Notes under the pieces: model-generated
What the model was told of the DNA's origin: nothing
The model's input: the letters and a program-made list of their open reading frames with translations, nothing else
Database searches by the model: none
Part shown: one piece after another, positions 24,457-35,095 of the stretch
Position numbering within the stretch: the first letter of the stretch is position 1
How the letters are laid out: every line of letters begins with the position of its first letter
Program-made: the position numbers and the translations under genes
NCBI GenBank assembly: GCA_001598975.1
Contig: BBXU01002759.1
Span: 1-40,504 of the forward strand
Direction: 5' to 3'
DNA length: 40,504 nucleotides
DNA from: Parachlorella kessleri
Taxonomy: Eukaryota; Chlorophyta; Trebouxiophyceae; Chlorellales; Chlorellaceae

Positions 24457-24641
24457 GGCACTGCTATGCTACACGTGGTGCAGCTACTTGCAACACTATC
24501 GGGTAACACAGAAATTGATGGAAAGCCTACAGGAGTGCCAGAGGAGTGCAGTTAAGCTGCATGCCACGTGTCAAGTGATCAAGGTGATCACTAGAAAACC
24601 TGCCAGGTCTCCCAGGAGCAGCCGTTTAAACACACTCGCAA
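24457..24641. promoter_or_regulatory. Divergent 185-bp promoter
   Basis: The start codons of the hypothetical gene (minus, 24456) and the LRR gene (plus, 24642) face away from each other across 185 bp, so both promoters must lie here. I see no clear TATA box. Confidence 0.55.
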
Positions 24642-26644
24642 ATGTCTACTGAAAGCATAACATGCTTGACCACTGATCTCCTTGCCAAACTTGTGAATCT
24701 AGCTTGTCAAGATGACGCATCTGTCGACCTGGCCCTCCTAGTCAGGCTGGCCACCGTGAATAGGAGCTTCCAACGTGCAGCAGACCTAGTAAGTCTCCAA
24801 GGTGCTGTCAGTTTGGCCAAAGGAGAGGGATCACACCTCCAGCCTGGGTTGTGGTTTTTGTCGCAGGTCGCCAGCCGGGTGGAAGAGGTGGACCTATCTC
24901 CGTCTCGGCTCAAGCTTCCACGCCGCAAGGCTGTGTTGCTGGCTGAAACCCTGCCCTCAGCATTGCTTTGGTGCGGATATCAGTCACAGTATGTTGGCGG
25001 AGGAGCCAGGAACCTCTGCCCTGCTGCTACCGACCACAGTGCCCAGCTAATTATATCACAGCTCACACGGACACTGGGGTGCTACTGCAAGCATATGCTG
25101 CCCGAGCCAAACTGTCTCTGATGAAGCCAGTCGGCCAGCTCTCCAAAAGCTCCCAGTCTGGCACAGCCCTGCCACTAACCCACAGGTGCACCAGCCTGCG
25201 GGCGATTGACCTGGGCGGCTCACACCTGCTGGTGACAGACGAGCTGCTGGACACCATTGCCGGCTGCTGTGGGACGCTGAGGGAGCTGCGCCTAAACTAC
25301 TGCGAGAGCTTCTCGGCCCTAGGCCTGCAGGTGCGGTGACTAGGCAGGCCTCGCATGATAGATATCCAGAGGTGCTGGTGCCACAGAGCACTGCCTGGTG
25401 CGGGCGCTTTGTTCTCCCTTGCTTGCTTTGGCACCCGCCGTGCTGCACCTGCCCTTGTCTGATTCCTTGCAATGCAAGGCGCATCCTGGCTGGTCCTTCA
25501 CGCTCCCAAAACTATAATGATGTGGTGTTTAGGTGCAGACACTTGCCCTGGGCCTGACAAGGAGCTTGGAGGTGCTGTCGTTGGTGCGCTGCACAGCTGC
25601 CGTGGGCAATGGCCAAGTTCTGCTGGCGTTTCCCTACCTGAAGCAGCTGGATGTGACGTGGTGCCGCCAGCTGGACCGAAGAGTGGTGAGATCACTAGAC
25701 CCTCCCGCTGCAGTTCATAAAGAAACATGCTTGCTTGGTGGCATACAAGCTTAAACCAGAAGCAGCCTCTGCAGTTGCAGATAGGGGGCATGGTCTTTGA
25801 AACCCTTTGCGTATGCATGGCCTGGTGTTACAACATCAGTGCAATAGCGACTGTCCTGTAGCAGGAAGTGTGCTAGTTCCCCATGTCTTCCAATCCCTCA
25901 ACTGAGGTCCCTCTGCCTCCACCTATGCTGATTTGAGTTTCAAGTGCAAGCAAGCAGTCACCCTTTCCCCCTTTGCAGCCAGCCAGGCTGCCATCATGCG
26001 TGGAGTCGCTCAACCTTCATGGCTGTGAGGAGGTAGATGATGAGTCACTCAGCGTGCTCAGCATGCCCCACCTCACCAGGCTCAACCTGGCCTTTGCAGT
26101 CATCACAGACGACGGTCTCAGGACGCTGGTAGAGGTGAGTCGCATATCTTATGCCCAGCACGCCCAGCGTCACTCTCCAAAATCAGCCTACGGTAGTATG
26201 CATGCACCTCAAGTGCTGACCTCATCGTCATCACCCTGCGAATGACGAGTGTCATACCATGCAATGGGGTGGGGTGCTTTCCTTGGTAGTGTTTGGGCAG
26301 GCTGGTCCAGTGCTCTGCTCTCCTACTTCCTGTGGGAACTGCATGAGTCACCCTTGGGTGGCTGTAGAAGGTAAGAGAGATGGACAAAGGGGCTTAACCC
26401 TTTCTTCCCCACATGCCTAGTTTGCAGGAGAGGGCGGCTGTCACACCCGCGCAATACTAAGCATCCGTAAGAGTTACTGTATCCCTTACCCATCCATCCC
26501 TTGCAGGGTGCCCCCAGCCTGCGGCACCTGACGCTGTCACACCGCATCAACAACCTGTGGAACACGGGGAGGTGGACGGAGGAGGGGCTGGCTGCGTACA
26601 AGCGAGCGGCCCCGCAAGTGGAAGTTCGCTTCATCAGCTCCTGA
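24642..26644 (+). CDS. F-box-like/leucine-rich repeat protein (AMN1/FBXL type)
   Basis: Six exons, 24642-24788, 24867-24970, 25186-25330, 25539-25685, 25979-26134 and 26507-26644, join in phase to 278 aa. The N terminus (LTTDLLAKLVNLACQDD, then LVRLATVNRSFQRAADL) resembles a degenerate F-box. Cysteine-containing LRRs follow: LRAIDLGGSHLLVTDELLD, LRELRLNYCESFSALGLQ, LEVLSLVRCTA, LKQLDVTWCRQLDRRV, VESLNLHGCEEVDDESL and LTRLNLAFAVITDDGL. This spacing is typical of plant and animal FBXL/AMN1 proteins, which select ubiquitination substrates. The ends are VEVRFISS and a TGA at 26642-26644. Without a search I cannot name an orthologue. It is unrelated in layout to the tandem F-box pair at 11-16 kb. 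Confidence 0.82.
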
Positions 26645-27632
26645 TGGGGTTTCCAGAGTTCCCTGCCTAGTGCAACAAGGTGGTTGAGGCCCAGGCTGCT
26701 GGAAAGCAGAGGAGGCCGAGGCATGCTTGTACCAAGGGTGGCCAGCACAGGCATCGTCCTGTATAGCAGCTGTACCAGCGGAACTCATTGTGAGCTGCAG
26801 ACTCCCTATGGCCCACCAATGTCATACAGGCTGTGTCGGACCGGGGGACTGCACCTTGTATATCCTGGATGTACCAACGAAGCCCAGACAAGCAGTGGAC
26901 GGGATGGTCCAGCATGGTGATGAAGGGAGCTTGGCAGCAAACAAGGCAGCCACCTCTCAGGGGGAGCCGCACCGAACGACTCCCCTGGGCACTTGCTTGC
27001 TGTCTGGGAACCAAAATCGGTTCAGCACAGTACGTTAGTGCCTGTCCAGCTAGCTCGAGAGTTACATCCTCCTAATCCACAAGGAGCTGCCACTCACTTC
27101 CAGGACAGGGTAGTAGCATACCCTCAGGGGTTGAACCCTCCTAGCCATACTGTGCATATAGGAACAGAGTCCCACTTTGAGCAACAAAGCCGAACAACTA
27201 TAGCACAAAGCCAACACCAACGACAGTTTCTGCCGGTACAGCTTCAAGCTGTATGGCTGTGAAGGGGAGATGAAAGCAAAGCAATGCCTGAAAAGGAGCA
27301 CTGAGACCGAAGGCCTTCTATATCATGAGGGCCTTCACGCAGCCTTAAACACAGCAAGCAGACAAGAATAGCAGCAGCAACCAGATAAGACGAAGTATGA
27401 GCATTTCCTGGACACCCATGTCTGCAACAGCACGACGATTCAAGCGAAATCCAAGAGAGGGAAGCAGACCTAGGGGGAAGGGGGGGGAGAGCCAAGGAGA
27501 CGCGGGACAGTAGTCCTGGTCACAGACATCAAAGATACCAACCAATGCCAACGCCACACAACCCAGAGTTGAGTTCCTTGACTGCATCAGCAGGTCATCT
27601 CCTGCGTTCCTCTCACCAAACTGCCCGCCTGC
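26645..27632. other. Convergent intergenic region, no gene seen
   Basis: Nearly 1 kb between the stop codons of the LRR gene (plus) and the transporter (minus). It presumably holds two 3' UTRs. Short open frames are present on both strands, but none shows a family motif or consistent splicing. Confidence 0.5.
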
Positions 27633-30600
27633 CTAGCCTGCTGCCTCCGCAGCTCGCCGCCAGTCTTCACTGTGCTGCTGCTGCCGGCTGAACCCCCCCG
27701 GCTTCCCCTTGCTCCCTTCCAGGACGCCCTCCTCATTTTCATTTTCAATAGCGGTGTCAGCTGGCAGCGTCCCGGCGGGCCACAGTGTTTCTTCACGCTT
27801 GCCCTGGGCTGGCCAGCTAAGCGCCTCATCAAGAGCATCGTCTACAACCAGGCGCTCGTACTGGTGCTTGGCAGCAGCAGCGCTCTTTTCTCTGCGCGGG
27901 GGGACAAGTACGGAAAAATACGAGTGAGGAGTTCAGAATGGGGGGCTGGAGAAATCATGACAGAGGTCAGAGTGCTCGGCATCAGCTACCGCGACTAAGA
28001 AATGCGCTGGCAGGGGTTACGGAGTACATCCCTGCCAAATGGGGAGGCGCTGCTGGTTGTCTAGAGGCCCAAAAGTTGACCGACAGGGAACGCCAGCAAC
28101 CTACAAGAGATCACTGCCAGTTTCCAGCAAACCTGGCAAATGCTCCACACAATGCCACCCACCTGCGATGGGAAGCCAGGGTGACCGCCACAGTGGAAGT
28201 CATGACAAGCGCGCCACCAACGTAAGTCCAGGGGCCAGGGGGCGCTGTGACGCCAACCAGCCAGCCCATGAAAGAGCCGATGAGCGGCTCCACATTCAAG
28301 GCCAGCGTTATGATGAGGGGCGGCAGGTACCGCAGCAGGGTATTGAAGCCTGCAGAAGGAACCGAGGCAGCAATTTAGATGACTAATTCAAGGCTCCATC
28401 AGGCAATCAACTGACAGTGTCAGTCTGCAACATTACAACACAAGGCTGCGGCTGCAGGATTGCACAATAACCTGCTTCTCACCGGCAGACTTGCTTTGAG
28501 ATGCTCTAAGCCTTCCGCCAACCACACCAGATTGCAGCGGCGGCTGCAGGACCTCACCAAATGACCACATGACCCTCGCTTTCCGGTCACTTGCCTTGGT
28601 GCCCCAGGATGCCAGGCACTGCTGCCAGGTACAGGACCTTGGGAAGATACCGTGTATCTGCTGCCCACCCAAAGCAGCCGCCAGTCCCCGCTTGAAGCAG
28701 TTGAGCGCCTTCAAACGCCATGGCTGCTAGGGTGAGCAGGACCGCTGCAAGGCCAGTGACGGCAAAAGCGTACACAAACACGGGCATCCAGCTGCACAAC
28801 AAGAAGAAGTTTTGCCTTCAACTATGCTCAGGGCAGAGTAAGGCCCGGCGACCTCCAATGTGAACAGCATAACAGATATCACAATGATGTGTAGCACAGG
28901 GACAGACGTCGGGACTCAAGGTGCAGCACCCAATTGCAGAGACTAAAAGGCAGTGGGAACCCTTGGTATGCGTGGCATCTGTCAGGTGTTGTACAGCCCT
29001 GGCCCCGCGCGCTGGCCCGCACTTGCCTCCTTAGATTCTGCCCAATAAGCAGGTAGCCCACAAAGGCAAAGGCTGCCAGCAGGGCCGCCATGTCCCCGTG
29101 CAGCGTGACCTGCTGATCTGACTTGGCTGCGGCTGTGGCAAGAAGCACAGCCCCGACCAGCCCCACGCCCGTGCCCACAAGCTCCCCTGCACACACAGCA
29201 GCAACACAGTGAATGCACATAACAAGTGGCGGCAGCTCATAAGATGCAGCAGGGGCACTGCAGACGGCAGTTGACAATGTCTAACACTGCATCCAGATGT
29301 TGACAATGTCTAACACTGCATCCAGACGACTACATCGTAGCACACAGATGGCAGTCACTCAAACTCGTCACTGGACAGACTGGGCTCTACATGGGGCCAA
29401 AGTGGCCCACTGCACAGGAGCGTGACTCATGGAACTCTTCTGTGGCCTGTACTGTCAGCGGCATCCTTACCCCTGGAGATGGGTTTGCGCAGCAGCCAGG
29501 CACCTCCTGCAAGGATCAAGGGCGTTGAGGACACAAAGAGCAGGGAGTGGGACAGGGAGGTTTGGTGCACACTGTACACCCAGGACCCAAAGTGGACAGC
29601 CAGAATACAGCCACTCAGGGCTAGCAGCCCTCCCTGCAGTGCAATAGACACATAGAGGTCAGCGGATAATGAAGAGAAGCACTACGTGGGTAAAAATAAG
29701 GTAGTGCTGCCTGAAGCTCTGTATCGGTCACCGTGGGTCTGAGGGCGGGTCTAGGCGTAAGTCTGCAGCTGCAGGATCCATAGAGCAGTACCAGTGGCAG
29801 CGCAGCAATGGGGAGGCACACCTTGCGGAGAGTCCTGCGCTTCAGGTCCCCTGGCATCTTGCAGAACTGAACCGAAGCAGCCATGCCAAGGAAGACCGAC
29901 GTCAGCTGCAGCCTCCACCCTGCACCAGGCTAGCTGGCTTGGGACTCTCAAACCAGCGTCCGTTCTCACTCCTCCTAGCAAACTCAACGAGCCAATCGCG
30001 ACCTTTCTTGGGAACAGCTGCATCCCGCCACTATCAGACATTGTAGGTAGGCATGGCTGCTATTCAAACCAAACAACACCGACAAGGCGACCCAAAACCC
30101 CAAGACTGCAATTGACTGGCTAGCACACCTGCCAGTGTCAGTGAAGGCACCTCGGGCATCATGGCAAACACGACCCCTGTATGAGGCAGTTAGGGTGAAG
30201 GTTCACGACGGCCGGGGAAGGGGGCAACATATTGCAGCAGCAAATGCTCTAGCACCTTATACATCGTCGCACTCCGGGCGGTGCTGCAGCATGCCATGTC
30301 ATTTGCTTCTTTACACACAAGCAGCTCTGCATGAAAAAGTTCACAGCTTGGTTTGGTGATGAAGAGATGTCCAAGCCTACCTGCCGAGCTGACTGCCAAG
30401 ACCTACAAGGGCAGAGGTTGACCAACACAGCTCAGAACCATGGGAAGATTGCTGTTGAAAGACCAGCTGCGAGTTGAGGGTACCAAAACTCACAGCTGCC
30501 GCCAGCAGCGCCCAAGCCCACAGGGGAGCACCATGCCCTGTCGGGGCAGCCGGAGCGACATGCACAAGCGGTTCAGGGTCGACTTGCACGTCCACTTCAA

Positions 30601-30679
30601 AAGTGTTGGTCCGATCGATGTTCTCCTCTTCGGGGAGCAACTCCTTGGACTCCGAGGGCCCTGCCGCATGCTGGCACAT
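27633..30679 (-). CDS. EamA/DMT-family multispan membrane transporter
   Basis: Drug/metabolite-transporter type integral membrane protein; the substrate is unknown. Eight exons: 30484-30679, 30129-30176, 29792-29919, 29471-29633, 29027-29186, 28595-28791, 28163-28349, 27633-27891. They give 445 aa. After an acidic cytosolic N terminus come hydrophobic segments: PLWAWALLAAAVSFGVVFAM, WRLQLTSVFLGMAA, LALSGCILAVHFGSWVYSV, SLLFVSSTPLILAGGAWLL (ending in the EamA-like RKPISRGE), GTGVGLVGAVLLATAAA, MAALLAAFAFVGYLLIGQNL, WMPVFVYAFAVTGLAAVLLT, PGILGHQGFNTLLRYLPPLI, NVEPLIGSFMGWLVGV and YVGGALVMTSTVAVTLASH. That makes about ten spans, as in the family. A polar C-terminal tail follows. Introns 5 and 6 have GC donors, fixed by phase and homology. 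The ATG at 30679 is the first in frame near TM1, but an upstream 5' exon cannot be excluded. Confidence 0.87.
29271..29328 (+). repeat. 29-bp tandem duplication in a transporter intron
   Basis: The 29-bp unit beginning ttgacaatgtctaacactgc is present twice in direct succession (29271-29299 and 29300-29328) with one mismatch near the end. It lies within intron 4 of the EamA gene. Confidence 0.92.
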
Positions 30680-31689
30680 CCTGCCTGACAGGGCAGCAGT
30701 TAAAACGCTTCCAGCATTGGAGCAGCACTGGCTGCCTATACCCCTGTGCAAGCCTCCCGATGGCCCTTTCGCCGTAGGTTCCAAGGGTGCGGTACCGGGT
30801 GCCTTGGGGCGCGAAGATGCAAAAAACGACCCATCCACGAGCAGGACCGCCAGCAAGCTGCCTTGGATTCACGCGTCGCAGTTTACCCATTGTGAGTAGC
30901 CTACTGGCTGCCGATGCAGCTGGGGAACGGTTGGGGCACTTCTCTGCAGGCCCTAACCTGGTCCTGTATCCCCCGCCTTCCCTGACCTTGTTCTGGGTTG
31001 AAGGCAATGGATCTGACGGGAGGTCGGTCCTGAAAGCCTACGTGTTAGCCAGGTTAACGCTGCCTTAGGCTAAGAAAGTTCTGCCCAAGTTCTGCCCTTA
31101 TGCTTTGCAACCCGTCGTCCACGTTTTCTTGTTTTGGCGGCATGTAGTGCGAAAAGAAGACAGAAGCTGAGTGTATAGGGACAGGGGCTGGATGCAAGGT
31201 ATGCTCTGGGCTTCCTTACTTTGTGACGGTCGTTGGTGAAGGTGGCAGGCATTGCAGAGAGGAGGTAGGGAGGGACTGAACTGACTTTCTTATTAATCTG
31301 ATGCCAGCAGCTATGATCATATTTGTCGTTTGAAACAATACAGCTAGTGCTTATATTAATTGGCGACTTGAACGGCACCATCTCAGTCCTGCACCACCCT
31401 TGCTGCACCTCCAAATGTTGCCTGTGTAGTCATGACATTGGAAGTCAAATGGTCTCAGCCCTCATCCACATGCTGGGAAGGATGAGGTCATCCGAGCTAA
31501 ATGCTGGTGAGCTTGGCCACCCTTTCTCCTTCTTAACTACCATCGCTGTAGTATCATTACAGTTGGCTCGGCCTCATACAAAGCAGTGCAACAGCACACA
31601 CAACGATTCACAGCCCAGTACAGCCGCTTGCAAATGGCTTGCTGGCGCCTTGGTGACCTTGACTCTTCAACAGGCTGTCCAGACGTCAT
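30680..31689. other. 5' flank of the transporter, no further gene seen
   Basis: This should contain the transporter promoter and 5' UTR. A minus-strand frame beginning MGKLRRVNPRQLAG near 30890 could be an upstream exon but lacks independent support. The rest has only short unsupported frames on both strands. Confidence 0.4.
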
Positions 31690-31985
31690 TTGTGCCAAGC
31701 AACAGCAAGAACAAGGCTCGCCTCCACAGGCCGCAGATCCCGCCGCAGGTCGTGCACAGTACACACCGCCAGGGCCAGGGCTCAACAAGGCCCCTGCTTG
31801 ACCTCACCCATCTCCCGCATTGGGCTGTCACCGCCTGCCAAGCGGCGGGACACCAAGAAGACGTCCACTCTTCATTGCAAGTGCGCAAACAGCGTGGCCA
31901 CCCTGTTCTGCGCCTCCATTCCAAGTAATTGGATCAAATCCGCACCCCACCCTTGGCCAAGACCTGGCAAGGCAAAGGACTCTGC
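31690..31985 (-). repeat. Unrecognised ~300-bp repeat, copy R1 (inverted relative to R2/R3)
   Basis: The reverse complement aligns along nearly its whole length with 32225-32500. Shared blocks include gcgcagaacagggt, caatgaagagtgg, cgtcttc..ggt.cc and the terminal gaggcgagccttgtt. On the plus strand it stays open and codes SRIGLSPPAKRRDTKKTSTL. I do not recognise a transposon family, and there are no obvious terminal inverted repeats. Confidence 0.75.
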
Positions 31986-32174
31986 TATACCCGTGTAGGG
32001 AACTACTTGCTCCAGCACGAGCAGCAGCACTTCCAGCCAGGCATGCTGGCCAAGAGCGGGTAAGGGGGTCGGGGTCTGTCTATAATACTTTAACCTATTT
32101 GATCCCCCACCCCCTTGCCGTTCTTGGCTGCATGCCTGGGAAGCGCTGCTGCTTATGTTGAAGCATGTAGCTCT

Positions 32175-34193
32175 CTACACGAATACATATGTATAGTCCT
32201 GCCCCACCTTCCTTGCTGATTTGGCTTCCAGGTCCGGCCAAGGGTGGGTGCACTTGTCATCCTCCCACACTGAAGACAGCGCAGAACAGGGTACCCCATG
32301 CTTTCTGCATGCATACTTACAATGAAGAGTGGGCGTCTTCCTTAGGTCCCACTGCTTGGCAAGCGGTGGAAGGCCGATGCGGGAGTTGGGTGAGAGGGGG
32401 ACTTTTAGAGCCCTGGCCCCGTCAGGGTGCCATGTGCAGGACCCGCAGAGGGATCCGCGGCCACCAGAGGCGAGCCTTGTTATTGTTGTTGGTGGTGCTG
32501 CGGCGGCGGCGGCAGCGGGCGACGGTGGCTGCTGCTCACCGGCAGGCGGGGCAGCCAGGGTGTGAAGGGCAGCTTCGGCCTCGGCCTTGCGCTTGGCGAC
32601 CTGCAACCCGGAACCTGTTATGCACCCACCTGAGCTTGGCCTCCAGAAGATCCTGCACAGGGTCCATTACACACAGGGGATGCAGTTGGGCAGCAGTCCC
32701 ACTTTCAGCCAGTGAGTGTAGCGAGAAGCAGGAAGCAGTCATGGTGGGGACACAGAAGGCTACATGGAGAAACAGCAACAGGTATCTACCAGTAGCCAAT
32801 GCAAGCCAGCCCAGTGATCGGGTGCTCCATGCTGGTGGGTGCAGCCGCTGATGGCTCCAGTCGGTGTACCCTCAGTGGCTGCTGCTGTTGGGGAGGGAGA
32901 GGTCCTGCAGTCATGCAAAAGGCTGATAGCATGAGGGGCCTGGCTTATGCAGGGGTGGGCTTACGACAGTGTACAGGCGCCTGCAATGCAGTGTGACACC
33001 AGGGCCTGTGCTGCGATGGCCTACATGCAGCGGTGGTCTGGCTGTGCTGAGGGTGGGTGCACATGTGATCCATCGACTTGGAGAGGCAGCGCAGACCAGG
33101 ATGGTCCACGCTCTTTGGATACCTACCAAAAGGGGTGGGCGTCTTCCTTAGGTCCCGCCGCTTGGCAAGCGCTGACAGCCCGATGCGGGGAGACGGGCGA
33201 GAGTGTGGAGGGAGGCTCCTTGAGCCCTGGCCCCGGCAGGGTGCCATGTGCCGGACCCACATATGCAGGACCCACAAATTGGTCAGGGCCGCCATCATAC
33301 CTGCCTCCACGGCAAGATTCGCCATAGTGGCAAAACACATGCTCAAGGGCCAAGCAGTCCTCCAACTCCCACCTCCGCGCCACCAAGGCCTCCGGAGGCG
33401 AGCCTTGTTGTTGTTGCTGCTGCTGCTCCTGCAGCTGGGGCGGCGGGGTAACAGGGAGTTGAAGGACTGCTTGGCCCTTGAGTTTGTGCTCTGCGACCAT
33501 AACGACCCTTCTATGGAGGCAGGTATGATGGCGGCCCTGACCAAGTTGTACAACAAGCGGGTTGTGCTCCGCTTCCTCTGATAGCCATCCTACCATGCGG
33601 CTGAGGTGTGCCTCTGGCGCAGCAGACAGCCTTTTGGCGTTTGTGTTGATATCTCGCTCCCACATGCCAGCTGCAACACGGAATTAGGCCAGTCACTGAG
33701 GGGTGTGTGTGTGCCCAAGCTACCCAGTTTCTGACAGAGACGCATACAACAAGAGCTTGCACAAGAACGCCTGTCAGCATGCCCCAATATTCGCCGATGC
33801 AAAGTGGAGGGCTGACCAGAATTGCTATCAAAGGTACCGGAGCTGCCCAGGGCGCGCCGGATCGCCTTGGCCAGCCGTTTGCGCACTACTTCTTGCCCGT
33901 GCTGCATGGGACAACACCCAATTTCTGGATTCTACACTTTAGTGAGCACCTGGCTTCAAACCCTGACCAGCATGCGCAATGCAGCAGCAGTGTTGCAGCA
34001 GATCCCATGCTGGGCTTGTCAGCCCTACCCAACACAGTGCAGCCTTCTGTGCACACGCCGCCAGCTTCCTGCACTGATCTGAGACACTGGCACTGGTCTG
34101 TTCGGCTAAGGCTACTCCTTAAGCATGCATGCAAGCTCTTACGCCAGGTGGGGGGCCCGGGTCCAGGCTACGGTCACTGGCCCTGGTGGTCAT
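32175..34193 (-). CDS. Small basic hypothetical protein (3' end uncertain)
   Basis: I do not recognise this gene. Three 5' exons chain in phase on the minus strand: 34143-34193 (MTTRASDRSLDPGPPPG, followed by a gtaaga donor), 33838-33901 (HGQEVVRKRLAKAIRRALGSS) and 33542-33670 (MWERDINTNAKRLSAAPEAH, then LSRMVGWLSEEAEHNPL). Downstream, about 32546-32608 codes a helical charged stretch (VAKRKAEAEAALHTLAAPPA) that probably belongs to the same protein. An exon at about 32638-32660 may join it, but the choice of splice sites is ambiguous. The frame from 32608 stays open through repeat R2 to a stop at 32175, so the C terminus may be repeat-derived. An amphipathic, basic, probably helical protein is all I can infer. 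Confidence 0.45.
32225..32500 (+). repeat. Unrecognised ~300-bp repeat, copy R2
   Basis: Direct relative of R3 and inverted relative of R1. It shares gtgggcgtcttccttaggtc and gagccctggccccg..agggtgccatgtg with R3. On the minus strand it codes SRIGLPPLAKQWDLRKTPTL, similar to the R1 frame. It overlaps the proposed 3' end of the small minus-strand gene. Confidence 0.75.
33045..33425 (+). repeat. Unrecognised ~300-bp repeat, copy R3, interrupted
   Basis: Matches R2 from gagggtgggtgcac onward to about 33260 and again at its end (gaggcgagccttgttgttg, about 33394). Between lies about 100 bp of unrelated DNA (33279-33375) that is an inverted copy of 33455-33545. The minus strand codes PRIGLSALAKRRDLRKTPTP. 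Confidence 0.7.
33279..33545. repeat. Foldback: inverted repeat with ~95-bp arms
   Basis: Arm A (33279-33371) and the reverse complement of arm B (33455-33545) share ggtcagggccgccatcatac, then ctgcctcca, and later ctcaagggccaagcagtcct, at roughly 80% identity by eye. The loop is about 80 bp. Arm B includes the 3' end and donor of an exon of the minus-strand gene. Arm A interrupts repeat R3. Confidence 0.85.
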
Positions 34194-34293
34194 GGCAGCT
34201 TAGTGCTACTACTGAAACGGGAAGACAGGCAGGGTAGCAACTGAAGAGAAGCAAAAACAGAATTCGTTACATCAGTGGCCAAGTGGGATAGTA

Positions 34294-35095
34294 ACACAAT
34301 GCTGTGCAGACACTGGTGGACCTTCCTGATGCGGTCAGGGCAACAACTCCTGATACCTGCGCCTCCTTCTGTTATCAAAGGCGTGACCTCAAGCAGGGGC
34401 CAAAGCTTTGTGCCCCCGAAGACGGCCCATGTGAGACCCGTTATGGATGCGTGATCACTGCCACTGTGAAGTATGGGGGTGTTATTGTAGGCCATAACTG
34501 GAAGAAATGGTTGAGCAGCTGCCAGCTGGAGACAGCTGCTGCCCAGCTGCCTGGCCAGTTGGTGTGCGAGGTATGCTTTGCTGCTTGCTGAGCCTCTGAT
34601 GGTCCTTGTCACCAGCCTTGTAAGGCCATATTGCACGCTTTCACTGCTATCTAGATCAGCTCATTGCAACAAGCTACGGTTTCAAAGGTATAACAGCCAG
34701 CACAGACACATATCTATTGCTGACAAGTGTGCAGCAGCACCAGCGGCCAGAAGAAAATAGCATGCCGTGGACATCCAAACCTCAGTCACCTTCCCAGGCC
34801 TTGCAGAGGCTGTGCACCCAGCATATAGCGGGACGCACCAGCGGCAAATGCAGAATGTGAAAATGCAAAGTGTTGCTCCTCCCAGGTGCGAACCCTGGCG
34901 TGTTTCCATCAGGACCACAAGGTTAAAAGCTGCCAGCTAACCGGGCTGGATTTGGCCCAGGCCTTGCATGCGAACTGCCGCATGTCAGCTAGCAAGACAC
35001 CCCAACCAACAAACCACAAGCCTTGTCCAAGGCCGTGCTTCGACCACGTACAACCAAGGGTGTCTACATCCACGGACCCGTTGGTCTATGCCTAG
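34294..35095 (+). CDS. Doubtful cysteine-rich exon pair (TSP1-like?)
   Basis: Two plus-strand exons can be drawn. The first, 34294-34570, ends GQLVCE before a gtatgc donor; the second, from about 34887, starts VRTLACFHQDHKV after cccag and ends at 35095. The joined frame has regularly placed Cys and Trp (HNWKKWLSSC, CFHQDHKVKSC, NHKPCPRPC), loosely recalling thrombospondin type 1 repeats. There is no clear start codon upstream and no further exon. It may be chance or a gene relic. Confidence 0.25.

Noticed and set aside
31323..31928. Plus-strand frame starting MSFETIQLVLILIGDLNG, thought of as a retrotransposon endonuclease start
   Set aside because: No further endonuclease or reverse transcriptase motif; the downstream half is just repeat R1.
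32189..32851. Plus-strand frame of 220 codons
   Set aside because: Runs through repeat R2 antisense to the likely coding strand and ends with no motif; similar chance frames occur in R1 and R3.
34190..34636. Minus-strand frame MQYGLTRLVTRTIRG as an upstream exon of the small basic gene
   Set aside because: A good ATG with in-frame donor exists at 34193, and the upstream frame has no family resemblance.
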